A DNA stretch of 64,000 nucleotides from Asparagopsis taxiformis (taxonomy: Eukaryota > Rhodophyta > Florideophyceae > Bonnemaisoniales > Bonnemaisoniaceae). The first letter of the stretch is position 1; the number at the start of each line of letters is the position of its first letter. The notes beneath the pieces were generated by a model. That model saw nothing but the letters and a program-made list of their open reading frames with translations, did no database searches and was not told the origin of the DNA. The stretch covers positions 62,001 through 126,000 of the forward strand of contig JALQPE010002057.1 in the NCBI GenBank assembly GCA_030407315.1, written 5' to 3'. A program made the position numbers and the translations under genes. Below are positions 52,801 through 62,067 of this stretch, piece by piece.

Positions 52801-53535
52801 ATTATCCCTTTTACTAGACTTTATGCAGTCCAGAATGGGTCCGGTCTGTATATCCCTTTCCGCCCATGTGCTCGGTAGCACGACTCGTACCGATGTAGTA
52901 CAATGAGCTCTACGGCTACTAGACAGTCCTGGAGACATCTTTCCAAGCCTAGAGCCGCTTTTTGTTACATCTATTTCACACGTTGTATCCATGCTTTGTG
53001 GGAAACATGTTTTCAGAATGAACGGTAAAATGACTTTCCTCATGTACGAGTCGCTGGGTGCTTGATCCGAAATGTCCCGCTTGAAATTAGACATCTCACG
53101 CATACCTTCATAGTCCTTGCGTTTCATCCGTAGCGTTCCACTAAGCAATATTATTGCAGAGAATACTGGCCAGGTCAGCAGTTTATCCACAAGTCCGCGG
53201 TCATCTTCCGCTGCCTCTTCTCCGTCGTGGTCATCACAGCTCTCGGCCGAGCTTTCCTCAGAGCCTATCGTTTCTTCTTCTCTGGTAACTTTTCCAGCCT
53301 CAAAAAATCCAATGTGCTCTTCTCCATTGCCACTAGAAATATTCTCGTCTTCAGCAGATGCTTTTCCGACGTTTTCGTCCGGTATATCGGCGTGAACCTC
53401 GAATGTTTCGTTCGAAACTAGCGGGGTTTCCCCATTTTCGTGCCTTGTCCCACTTTCGTATGGGATTGGCAATGATTCAAACCTTCTCCGGGTTCTTCGA
53501 GGTGTACCTTTCTTCCGAACAGCTGTTCGTTTCAT
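49834..53535 (-). CDS. Plavaka/CACTA-like transposase candidate, 1233 aa, intact
   Basis: ATG at 53533-53535 and one uninterrupted frame. The first 120 residues are acidic and disordered. The catalytic core resembles TNP2/Plavaka transposases: LLYADDFQPF (first Asp, near residue 512), MLPLGIQPSKRA, then FIGDYPAVSHTLDVRGH with TPCHSC (second Asp and a Cys pair, near 600-625), APDHLLSGLAQDVM, and EELLFERMHQPLK...NSNHKNEH near 905-930 (third acidic residue and H/K signature). The C-terminus has a small-barrel motif (GWYDAGIVVPA) that may bind chromatin. It would cut and paste DNA at terminal inverted repeats. No CACTA-type ends were recognised near it. Its intactness contrasts with the ruined retroelements to the left. 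Confidence 0.6.
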   Translation of the reverse strand: MKRTAVRKKGTPRRTRRRFESLPIPYESGTRHENGETPLVSNETFEVHADIPDENVGKASAEDENISSGNGEEHIGFFEAGKVTREEETIGSEESSAESCDDHDGEEAAEDDRGLVDKLLTWPVFSAIILLSGTLRMKRKDYEGMREMSNFKRDISDQAPSDSYMRKVILPFILKTCFPQSMDTTCEIDVTKSGSRLGKMSPGLSSSRRAHCTTSVRVVLPSTWAERDIQTGPILDCIKSSKRDNSDEREDEAYQIASESIENSFIVKCRSAVLNDPFHRISVSASDHDGHKMHRKVYARHGDELRIICMPTTNQEALVAKLGGARTKQGKNIETGKNSRSRRSFTARSDWRIEAIIIASYLATGEEQQESNMEDVIGPQIDAMEETEKRNARRVVSTTTLDGEHCNNDIRAGDAITLFRPKSKSDGSTFEELLLVNRHLKKGRSEHATFLICSTRGATGQLHREQIRVKDVQLIGAPDKRSRWHPGSKRMDACSEGNLSDGRKYIVYRFLLYADDFQPFTSRKGSFGGCYMLPLGIQPSKRASFHAVRVLGFVPPGVSTNVVIERVVPDIVKGSTDGFPAKDANGEDVVIFLDPVGFIGDYPAVSHTLDVRGHTSNTPCHSCIFEKQDMSSSGGSRNAYTALLNSQMSTHARGMHRNKLVREVASQDQLKVLGLSLDPIENKALHNLSESLNRVRRGVPTNEEGVPVVPCQFDPYRSAVVAPDHLLSGLAQDVMNATITAATPVLRNVAETVLLNTLRMFCLSSQSQVFGQNYLLSMNMSDIFAVLVVAPQAFYSAFRIVIGNSWDGYEKLERILRLLKKFQMVVASIRFIPTWWIDGLESTRRFEAENGGRHDHILALVSDYMKELHEVCKKDPIAMKHLDKPNLHRLIEFCVHTLPAFGAAKHVEELLFERMHQPLKRGVRNSNHKNEHLSSMELIMADDWLARIAITLGAVGHNTKQWTSADCRRVYFALGKGISESPHATEEAAKRCFLSPVFHLISERSSTMVSTHCPITRWRGESVEDAKNVPAEETVMMARIRKASETFLRTRQVNGSQHGERLWWLTAAQRVRTSHEGSESESRLGRAEPGSIIQAVCKDGWYDAGIVVPAHSRTSMEEFTCSRRVLFVTLSFFIVVGQGEEKKAKKWKQKTPYAVCIPLTCTGDGMYRKGGNDTIVHVEMNDGVREVLHVHNCESGVCSYDRQSGIVEHNSDILSGGEVSVLTREDGYPPRSA

Positions 53536-54149
53536 CTCTTCTCTTTGGATTCGAGAGAACCTTGCACAAATTGTGGATTAATGTCAACTAGTAGGCAACT
53601 AATAAGATGGTATCCGTCTCTTTTTAACCAGGCCACTGTAATAGTTTATGGTACCTATATTTTCTTACCGTTACATCTTATCGAAAACTTCACACTGACT
53701 AGTGTCCTACCTAACTCAAGGAACAGGTGACTTGATTTCCCATGTTGGGTTCTTCAGCGATCTTTAATGCCTCCAACGATTCCTGCTTCCTTTTCTGAAT
53801 GAAATACACGAATCATTTACAATTTAGCTTCAGTACATGGTATAATAGGCCTCAATAGTAATCTTGTTATGGTAATAAACTATATATAGATGAGAACACG
53901 GTTGCAATTCTCTTTCGGATTGTCTACTACTCTAATTTACAGCATTTATTCGATGTTTCTCCTTCAGTATGCAGCTAAACATCAATACCAAGACTTTTAG
54001 GTTGGTTTGACATTGCGTAGGGGCATGATTTCTATTTCTGCTAATTTATCACGTCCAGAAAATTTGACAGATCATCCGCTGCCAAATCATCTGCCACATC
54101 ATCGTCTGCCAAATCATCTGCCTTCTAGTTACGACGAGGTCATTATGAG
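53536..54149. other. spacer before the large inverted repeat
   Basis: AT-rich with no gene. Near 54062-54122 the phrase CATCTGCCAAATCATCTGCC is repeated about three times. The outer end of the left TIR may lie here: its partner sequence is beyond the window, so the boundary cannot be set. Confidence 0.45.
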
Positions 54150-54373
54150 TGGATGAGCTGTCTATTTAAGGCTGTTGATGCGCGACGTATAGGACCATTT
54201 CATCATCCGGTTATCATGAAGATGACAGGTAAGGCTGGTACGTTGTCGAGTAGGTATCTTTCCCCTCTCTCATTTCTTTCCACATGCTTTCCATGAAAGA
54301 TAGTGCACTAACCATAAATATCGTTCTTCGCTGATCTTATTCTAGTCTATTGATTGCAAATGATTCTGGCATA

Positions 54374-54443
54374 GGTATTGGTTATAGGTTGGAATGACGA
54401 AAGCTTGCAAGCTTTCGTCATTCCAACCTACAACCAATACCTT
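54374..54443. repeat. 70-bp palindrome within the TIR
   Basis: 54374-54408 is the reverse complement of 54409-54443 with one mismatch and no loop; the centre is AAGCTTGCAAGCTT. Mirrored at 63707-63776 in the right TIR. Confidence 0.85.
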
Positions 54444-54969
54444 TGCACGCAAAAATAGTTCAATGATGGTAAGTTTGTTCATTCCATTCATACTCATGTT
54501 CTTCTCATCCTTTACAATACTTTTCTATATCCGATTGCTAACCTGTTGCAAATCATCTGTAATGGTGTTTATTTCCCTCCTGTCTGAACATCACATGTAG
54601 TTTTGAAACAGCAAGGAACTCGATTTGCTTGCACAATAGTCCTGGTTGTAGAGATAGTAAGATTTTAGATACGATAGTTCGATTTTATGAGTAGTCTAGT
54701 CTAATGATAGAACTGAAACAATCCTTCAGGCATCGTTGTCCTTGCTACATAAAAATTCTGACATCCTTTTAGATCACACTTGGTTATCCCTATACACTTC
54801 TATGAAGACCACCGAGAGAGATACTCCATTCTGCCCGACATTTCGTAGCCAGATGCCTGAACATGCGGCTGGAATGGCATTTCCACCTCATTCTATCGTC
54901 CTGAACATCAATTGTAGGCACTAGAAAGTATTACCCTAGGCATCATATTCTACTACTTTCCCGTTCTGT

Positions 54970-56118
54970 CCGAGTCAGTACCGCCAGGCACTACAATTTA
55001 CTGGTTCAGTATAGACTTCCCGGCAGTAAATTGTACTGTCTCAAGCACTAGTTCCAGGTAGTGAAATGTACTGCCACAGGTAGCACTTCCAGGTAGTACA
55101 CTGCACTGCCACAGGCAGTAACTGGTACTGTCCTATGCCCCTGTCGAGTACAACACTATCAGACAGTACTTTACGCTGATCTGGACAGCTCTATAATACA
55201 TCAAAATCTACTACTTTTTGTAGTGCTGTGGGGCAGCAATTCACATATCCTGGAGCAGTACAGCGTGGCAGTGATTTACACATACGCAAGTAGTAGAGCA
55301 CGGCAGCACTTTCCACCACGGCAAGTAGCACGGTACGGTAGCACTTTTCGTATCATAAAGCAGTACTATCAGGCAGCTTTTCCCAGAGACTATCAGCACC
55401 TCATTTCATTGCTTTCACACATTTCGTCAGACATCATAATTTACTGTCCCCACTCGCTTCCACAGGCAGTAGAATACACAGCCTCGAAGCATGTCTGCTG
55501 TCATCATATTCCACTGCATTACTCTACTGCCAGAACATAGACTTGTCACTACCTGTAAGTACAAAAAAAAGCAGCACCACACAGCAGCAGAAATTACTGC
55601 TTTGTCCAATAATAGAATACAGTACATTTCTCTGCCTCTGCCATGACCTGCAGGCAGTATCATACAGTACATCGGGGCACTACCTAAATATAGCAAAATG
55701 TGCTGCCGTCATTAGGGCCTGCAGCCAGCACAGCACGCTGCCGGAAACACTAGCTTCTACTGCCACACGGTGCATCCCACGCCACCAAATAGTACTGCCG
55801 TGGGCCATATTCCTGGACAGCATATTTTACTCCCTCCCCGTGCTGCCCAAGTCAGCACAATATACTACTTTATTTTACAGGCCAATGTAGCACAAATCAC
55901 TGCCAGAAAGGCAATCTAAATCCAGCAACTATCACTGCCTCCCACCACTGCCTCACGTCATACATCCAGGCAGTACTTTCTACTGCCGTCGGCAGCACAT
56001 GGCCACTGCCTCCGGGCAGTGCACTGTACTGCCGGCAAGTAGGGCATTAATTTATATTTTTACAGTACTAAATTTTACTGCCTCAGGCAGTAAATTTTAC
56101 TGCCGTACAGTACTGCCC
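54970..56118. repeat. array of CAGTA/TACTGCC short palindromes
   Basis: Dozens of GGCAGTA and TACTGCC units in both orientations at irregular spacing, often paired as GGCAGTAnnnnTACTGCC. The same array style occurs at 32660-33020 and, inverted, at 62032-63180. Multiple binding sites for a transposase or ParB-like protein are a possibility, not shown. Confidence 0.7.
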
Positions 56119-58684
56119 CAGGCCCGATCTCAGACACAGTAGTGATAGGTGTTGTATCTTCTGCGATATGGTCTGTCTTCCTCTTTTTGGAACCCGGACG
56201 TGACCTCCATTCGCCCCGGTACATTATTTCGGCGACGGAACGAAGCCGCTCATGTGCAAGACGGAAAACATTGGCACTAGCTTCTATAACCACACAGGAA
56301 TGAGCAGTTTTCATGGCCGCTATTGCAGTTGTAAGTGTTCCGGCATAAACATCGATAACAGAACCTCTCTCAGGACAGAACGTGTTGTTTATCTCAGATA
56401 ACATTCCGATATGCTTCTCTTCAGTGAGAACGGGCGATTTAGTTCCAGGGGTGAGGAGTTTGTCTCTCGGAACAGGAATTTGGGACATGGCAGCGAATTT
56501 ACGTTTCGTCTCGGTTGGTACAAGGTGATACTGACTTCGGAGGTCTGGTTTGAAACCATCTTTCCGATTTACAGGAGCCCTTGCCATAATTGCAAACTCA
56601 AATGCGTTCTGCGGGAACATGTCTCCGCGATGTGCTTGTACTGTGTTCGTGTCTTTCATGAACACGAAAGGGTATTCTGGACCATCGAAACCAATATTTC
56701 GAAGCTCGTCGAGGAAAACCGAGAAATTTCGGAACGACAAGAAGCAAAAGAACCACCCACCTGGCTTCAAAACTCTTCTTGCAAACTGACATAAATCCTT
56801 AATGTCCTTATCACTCATAAAATTGTCGTATGTGGTAGAGCGGAGAGATTTAGACTTTGGGGTTCCGTACGGAGGATCTGTCAAAATCATGTCCTGGAGA
56901 GGATGATCATCCGTCCATATCTGTTTGTCACAGTCCTGCCACTTCATCTGATGGCAATCTATTCGCATTTCCTTGACAAAATCTTTCCTTTCCGCAGCGT
57001 CTTTGGCTGGAGAATTTCGTTTCGGATGGAGGTTCAAACGGTTAGAGTTCATACTGGGTGTGCCAGAAGTGCTTTCCCTAGTTTTTGGAGTTCTTCCAGG
57101 AGTACAGTTTTTCGATTCTTCCTGTGGTTCAACGGGGACTTCAATCTCATCTTGTATAGATGAATTCGTTATTTGACTCATTTTCGGCACCGAAAGAACA
57201 TCTCCTTGGAGTAATTCGTTCCGATGGACAGAACTATCGTCTTTTCGTTCTTCCGATATTTTAGACTTCTGTTGGGAAACCATACCCTCAGTGTCATCTT
57301 CAGCTCTCGTCTCGTTCCCTACTTCAACAATAGAAGCATTTTCTAGCTCGGTGTCCTTCTGGTGGCTTTCTCGAAACTTCTTCTCCTTCATTGGAGCTGT
57401 TTGAGGGCAGAATCTCCTATACTGTTTCAGGAGAGGAACCAGGATGTCATTATCATTACCCATATTTTCTCCAATATCAGAGTCGAACTTTGATGACCGC
57501 AACAAGTTTTGCTTCGCCCCTAGCATCCCTTCAGGCCAAGCATACCCTTCAAGAAGAACCTCAAATTTTCGTGTTTCTTTCATCGCTAAGCAGACGTTTT
57601 CGTATTGCTGGATGGTGTCCTTGTAAGAAACAGACTTGAACTTATTCAGTTTGGAGATGTCTCGAAGCCTGTACAAGGTATGCACTTGAATCTCCTCCGC
57701 ATCATCACCACAAGCGTTCATAAACTTCGTGGCTGACTTCAGAGAGGTTATATTCACAAACTTTCGATAGACCCGACAGTCCGTCGTTGACATCATGGTG
57801 TTATTTACATTTCTTCGAGTGTTGGAGAAACCGTGATTAGATCCTGCTAGATCGGGATGCTCCGAGTTCATAATAGTTCCGATTTCCTTGATGACCCGGG
57901 CGGGAAGTCTCAATGCTTTTGCAGCTGTCTGTCTAATTGTGTTGTCTTTAAGATGAGAACAGCCGTCATACGCCACAGCTACCTGTTTGGCAGTAGGGCT
58001 CTTGGAGGTCATACTTTGAATCCGACGCGCTTCTTCTTTCATTCCGCTTAGGGTGTCATAGAATGTTGTTTCGACATAAAGAGATGCGTCATGCTTTCGG
58101 TTCTGGTGTCTGCCGAGCTGTTTGAGAACTTGAATGGAATGTCCTCCCTTAAGTATAGTGACAGGCCACAGGAAAGAATCCCATCTCTCTGGGTCCTCAT
58201 CCATAAGCTCCTGTATGGCTGTCAGCCTGTGCATTCCATCAACAACACCATACCAATTGGAACGGCATTCTGACTTTTCTTTCGCCTCCTGATCAGAAAA
58301 AAACTCGCCATTAGGGCCCTGTTGAGATTTGAAGAAGTCAAATATGTGTCGCTTCAAAGACCCAGTCAGTTCCACAACTATGGCGTTATCGGACCCTGAA
58401 ACGAAACCTTCAACTCCACTCATTACATCTTTCTCCGCGAACGGTGCAGACTTCATGGAGCCTGAAAATATTGCCTTCATTCGCACCACCCCCGAACGAA
58501 CTACTTTCCGAACTGCAGTGAGAGGGATGCACGATCGCGGGTCCACTCGAGTGTTCATTGAGCCCTCCATTACATCTCCAAACAATGCAGAACTAGAGCC
58601 CGTCCTAGAAGTTCCTGGTTCGTTTTGCGGAGGACTGTATTTCGGCCTGGATCTCGAGCCGGCATTCTTGAAGAATTTGGTCAT
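56075..58684 (-). CDS. ParB-like / DNA amino-methyltransferase fusion, about 869 aa
   Basis: The first in-frame ATG is at 58682-58684 (MTKFFKNAGSRSR); the open frame extends to 58768 without ATG. ParB-like part: VVDGMHRLTAIQEL near residue 147 from that ATG, and LKQLGRHQNRKHDAS. A helical middle and a polar linker follow. The methyltransferase has LTDPPYGTPKS near residue 603, LKPGGWFFCF, and motif I VIDVYAGTLTTAIAA near 780. DPPY before motif I marks the beta class, acting on adenine N6 or cytosine N4. The last 20 codons (TVSEIGPGAVLYG...) and the stop are supplied by the TIR. It is related to the ParB-methyltransferase-SET gene but lacks the SET domain. The frame is intact, and the gene is the best-preserved cargo of the TIR element. 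Confidence 0.82.
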   Translation of the reverse strand: MTKFFKNAGSRSRPKYSPPQNEPGTSRTGSSSALFGDVMEGSMNTRVDPRSCIPLTAVRKVVRSGVVRMKAIFSGSMKSAPFAEKDVMSGVEGFVSGSDNAIVVELTGSLKRHIFDFFKSQQGPNGEFFSDQEAKEKSECRSNWYGVVDGMHRLTAIQELMDEDPERWDSFLWPVTILKGGHSIQVLKQLGRHQNRKHDASLYVETTFYDTLSGMKEEARRIQSMTSKSPTAKQVAVAYDGCSHLKDNTIRQTAAKALRLPARVIKEIGTIMNSEHPDLAGSNHGFSNTRRNVNNTMMSTTDCRVYRKFVNITSLKSATKFMNACGDDAEEIQVHTLYRLRDISKLNKFKSVSYKDTIQQYENVCLAMKETRKFEVLLEGYAWPEGMLGAKQNLLRSSKFDSDIGENMGNDNDILVPLLKQYRRFCPQTAPMKEKKFRESHQKDTELENASIVEVGNETRAEDDTEGMVSQQKSKISEERKDDSSVHRNELLQGDVLSVPKMSQITNSSIQDEIEVPVEPQEESKNCTPGRTPKTRESTSGTPSMNSNRLNLHPKRNSPAKDAAERKDFVKEMRIDCHQMKWQDCDKQIWTDDHPLQDMILTDPPYGTPKSKSLRSTTYDNFMSDKDIKDLCQFARRVLKPGGWFFCFLSFRNFSVFLDELRNIGFDGPEYPFVFMKDTNTVQAHRGDMFPQNAFEFAIMARAPVNRKDGFKPDLRSQYHLVPTETKRKFAAMSQIPVPRDKLLTPGTKSPVLTEEKHIGMLSEINNTFCPERGSVIDVYAGTLTTAIAAMKTAHSCVVIEASANVFRLAHERLRSVAEIMYRGEWRSRPGSKKRKTDHIAEDTTPITTVSEIGPGAVLYGSKIYCLRQ

Positions 58685-58706
58685 GGCTTTGCAAGCGAAA
58701 TAGATG

Positions 58707-58956
58707 ACCAGAATTTCGGAACGATGATAACGATAACGAGGATACAGAATTGATAGCTGGCGCTGCAAGTAGGGAACAGGTTAGGTTGATGAGAAAATAT
58801 CACAGTTTCTTCGAACGAAACAGCGAAAAGTTATACACTGCAGTGCAGAAGAGCACAAGGGCAGAATACGGAGATGATCTTATGACGAATACAATAGGAA
58901 ACATTGAGCTAGTACCGCCCAATTTCGCGGATATACTTCATTGCATTGACAAGTAA
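58707..58956 (+). CDS. small acidic ORF divergent from the ParB-methyltransferase gene
   Basis: Open from a TGA at about 58706; reads NDDNDNEDTELIAG, then VRLMRKYHSFFERNSEKLY and a stop after LHCIDK. The only ATG is inside (MRKYHSFF). The composition looks protein-like. It may be an exon or a remnant; no family was recognised. Confidence 0.3.
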
Positions 58957-60273
58957 GCCCAGATCCGTACTCTCCAAAGGGAGATACAGGATGGCTCCGG
59001 CCGACGGTGCTGGCCCGATTATTGCAAAGCCAGCTGCGGTCCCACGATGACCTGTTCACACAATATCAGTACTGGGGATTTGATTACGCTTAAATGAACA
59101 GGGCCATATGCGTCCATTTCATTTTATGATATCCGAATTTTATTTCATATATTGATCACGAAGATCATGAGAGTTGTTGACGTGTTTCTGTAGGTTGGCC
59201 CATCTAAAATCACTGTTGAGCAATAAAGAAAACCAATTCTGTGAGTTGCTTGTTCGTTTCCACATGCACGGCATGTTTCATAGGTAAGGTGACGAATGCG
59301 TCCGATATCAGTATTATGGGATAGGTCGTAGTTCCCTGCATCATTCATGATCCTTCGATACCAACCTCTCTTCTTTGCACATTTCTCTACATGTTCTGTC
59401 GAGCTCATTCATCCCGGTCGCAATGTTTTCAACTCATTATTCACCTCTACTACTAACTTTATCATGACAACTTGATCCAATGAACTCACCTCAGTGGATT
59501 CGTACTTGTATTTCTCCTTCAAATAGACAAAAGCAGTATAGAACATACTTGATGATAAACTTCGGTACTGGAACCGAACCATGCTCAATAGTTTGGAGCA
59601 TTATTAAGAGCAAAGTTCTGTTTCGGAACCAAACCATGCTCACGACTTATCACACGAACAAATATTCTTGTCGGCAATATCATCAGGATGTTCAAGAACC
59701 TAATATCAATCGTAGCTTTTGTTCTGTTCACATTTTATTAACTACATGCCATCCTTGCACGCATGTGTGTTTGTCATGGAAGAGATTGCATGCATTCTTC
59801 TCCATGGTGGACAGCTGTAATGATATTCTGCTAGTTCATGAGGTGCAATACACCCAACAAAATGTTTCACAGCAGTTCCGAAACGAGATGTCAGTCGACT
59901 GGCAGTGCCTACCGGGTTGTCTTTTGTCACAAGTGCACTGATTCGGAAGTCCAATAAAGATCAAGAATTCACGTCCCAGTTTACTGCAGTACCATATAAC
60001 TGATTTTTATTGACAAATATCGAACTTCAGAATCGCATAGATGAACCGGTCATTGATCCTTTCCCGTATAAAACATAGTATGTCTGTTCTTCATCGGCGA
60101 GCTCCCCACCATCACCGACAACCATGACAAATAACACTTCCCTTCCCGCCGATGTACCTGAAGAAGGACAGGTGTCCTCTGTCATGACCAAAAATTTGAC
60201 AAGGGCTCGATTCCTTTCAGAATTGTTTGCCTCTAAACAGCTACAGGAAAAGGAATACTGCAGTCGCCGATGA
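58957..60273. other. interior of the TIR element without a recognised gene
   Basis: AT-rich. A near-repeat GGAACC(G/A)AACCATGCTCA occurs at about 59570 and 59625. No ORF with plausible composition. Its midpoint, near 59075, is the symmetry axis of the TIRs. Confidence 0.45.
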
Positions 60274-61065
60274 TTCGCATTTGCTGCCAGCGAGGATCTA
60301 ATTCGAGATTCGCTTCGCGTCGCAAAATTCAACCGCCCGCAGCGCAACGCGTTTCTAGTATCGCTCTACGAACCTCTATCCGAAATGTACGCATACGGGG
60401 GAATTGTAGTATGTTATCGCTTTTTGACGGACACGTTCGGATTTTCGCGCGAGATGCAGTGGTGCAACAAGAAACCCCTGAAGCGGAATGCTAAACTGGG
60501 AATTCAGAAGAGAAAATCAAAATCCAAGCAGCAGCGCGTGCGGTCCCGGTCCCCGTCTCCGCCATAAGGGCTGGCGAGTCGTTCTCCTTCTCCTCGCAAG
60601 CGCAAGATTCTGCCGCCACCCCCTCCCCCATTCTCCACCCAACCGGAACCGCACGCCGCCCCGCAAGTCCAGCCCCCAAAATCTCCTTCCGCCGCCCTTC
60701 CAAAATCCCTCCCGGCTCCGCCCCCACGACTATCATCAGCAGGCCCTCAGAACAAAATATTTTTAGTCATTAAGGGAGACCAATGTGACGAGGCGGAGCC
60801 GTTTTGGGTTGCGCGGACCCACAAGATTATTCGCAGTGGGAAGCGTGTCAGTAAGGTAATTGTGCATTGGTATGCAAAGGGAGAGGGCGACGCATACATG
60901 TCTAGCTACAAGCCGTGTTTCGTCTTAGATACGCCAACGCCATGGACAGATAGCATATCTATTCGCTCGATTATTACGACTTTCAGCGCGTTATCGGATG
61001 GAAAACTGGACGCAGCGACGCGAGCGCGGATCGAATATCGCCTGGACGCATGGAAACGCTCGTAA
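60274..61065 (+). pseudogene. core-deleted relative of the DUF7869-like gene
   Basis: One frame with a single TAA at 60565-60567. The first part (60300-60480) reads SLYEPLSEMYAYGGIVVCYRFLTDTFGFSREMQ, where GGIVVCYRFL and GFSR match GNVVCYRFL and RFSR of the 29513-31797 protein. The last part (60740-61040) reads GDQCDEAEPFWVARTHKI and VIVHWYAKG, matching the small C-terminal barrel of that protein (AEMPFWLGQI, VQWYEV). Between them the three acidic catalytic blocks are missing, replaced by an Arg/Ser/Pro-rich linker (RSRSPSPP, then many prolines). It is either a deleted transposase or a domesticated DNA-binding derivative. Confidence 0.6.
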
Positions 61066-61077
61066 ACTCATTGGAGT

Positions 61078-62067
61078 TTGCTGGTGTGTGCTGGTGTGTG
61101 TGAGGAGCAGCGTGTGTGCTGTCAAGAGGCTGTGGCGGGTAGCAAGGCATTGAAAGTGAAGGTGACGCAGAAACTGTCCGACGTGATGAGTGCACGGAAG
61201 CGTAATGCGAGGGACAGATTGTTCGGTTCGCTGGGGTACACGAAATTAATGTCTAGATGCACGATGCTGACGACGCGAGCTGAGATGACTGAGATGGACG
61301 AGCGAGAGGATCAAAAGCACGAAGCGTCTGAGAAGCTTTTGAAACGGGAAAGCAACGGTGATCTGGATATGGGGAGGTGGCGAACGGTACCGTTCTCAGA
61401 GCTGCGATACAGCAAAGGCATGGTTCCTGACAGCTTCGAAATGGAAGTGAATGGTGATGCATGGTTTAACAACCGAGTAGCTGTGAATGTGCTGGACATC
61501 TTCAGGGGTTATTCGATACGACCAGAACAAGTAATGGACATAGAGACGAGCATACTAACGCTGGCGCGCCTGGATGCTGGGCTAGTGACTACTGTGGAGT
61601 GTTTGGATGAACCGAAGGGGAAAGGAGGTGCACGGCAGAAGGAGTTTACAAGGCGGTACAGTCAATATGTGGGGGTAGCTTTTCAGCAATTAGTTGGTAT
61701 GGTGGTGTACTGCATGTCTTGTCTCCAAGGCTCGCAAGGAAGGGAAGAAACGGACGTTGTCGAGAGCGAACAGCGGACTAGTGCACAGTCACGGCATGTG
61801 TTTGCAAGCCGTACTGTGACGAGAGAGGCTGTTGAAGTGTGGCAAAGCGGAGAGGGGTCTGGAATTGTTCATGTCGTTGATGATGTAAACCGTTGCTCAT
61901 CACTTGTTCTAGTGTCCGAGGATTGGTTTCAATCGCATATTACGTCAAACCTCGGTGCTGTAATGGATTGTGTGATTGCGCAAGGACTAATTGGCGCAGA
62001 ACTTTCACTACTGTGTCTGAGATCGGGCCTGGGGCAGTACTGTACGGCAGTAAAATTTACTGCCTGA
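61078..62067 (+). CDS. unrecognised protein of about 290-330 aa ending in the right TIR
   Basis: The frame is open from a TAA just upstream. The first ATG is at 61186 (MSARKRNARD), giving 293 aa; TTG at 61078 would give 329. The sequence is evenly mixed: a charged N-terminus (EMDEREDQKHEASEKLL), then a globular part with WFNNRVAVNVLDIFRGY, RRYSQYVGVAFQQLVGMVVYC and VHVVDDVNRCSSLVLVSEDWF. No motif known to me. The last 20 codons and the stop come from the TIR. It is intact and lies opposite the ParB-methyltransferase gene in the element, so it may be a transposition accessory or passenger protein. Confidence 0.55.
   Translation: MLVCAGVCEEQRVCCQEAVAGSKALKVKVTQKLSDVMSARKRNARDRLFGSLGYTKLMSRCTMLTTRAEMTEMDEREDQKHEASEKLLKRESNGDLDMGRWRTVPFSELRYSKGMVPDSFEMEVNGDAWFNNRVAVNVLDIFRGYSIRPEQVMDIETSILTLARLDAGLVTTVECLDEPKGKGGARQKEFTRRYSQYVGVAFQQLVGMVVYCMSCLQGSQGREETDVVESEQRTSAQSRHVFASRTVTREAVEVWQSGEGSGIVHVVDDVNRCSSLVLVSEDWFQSHITSNLGAVMDCVIAQGLIGAELSLLCLRSGLGQYCTAVKFTA

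Larger units (their letters stand above)
54150..56145 (+). repeat. left TIR copy
   Basis: The inner edge is exact: bases match up to 56145/62005 and differ at 56146/62004. It contains a 70-bp palindrome at 54374-54443 and, from about 54970 to 56118, an array of short CAGTA/TACTGCC palindromes. The ORFs inside are chance frames. Confidence 0.92.

Noticed and set aside
26932..53535. The whole region as an integrated giant virus
   Set aside because: No capsid, polymerase, packaging ATPase or other viral hallmark gene was seen. Transposases and TIRs fit mobile elements better.
55223..55890. ORFs of 68-115 codons within both TIR copies as genes
   Set aside because: They lie in the palindrome array, appear identically in both TIRs only because the DNA is repeated, and have no protein-like pattern or neighbours.
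54970..56118. The CAGTA/TACTGCC array as a CRISPR array
   Set aside because: Units are short, irregularly spaced and in both orientations, with no unique spacers of constant length, in eukaryotic TE DNA.
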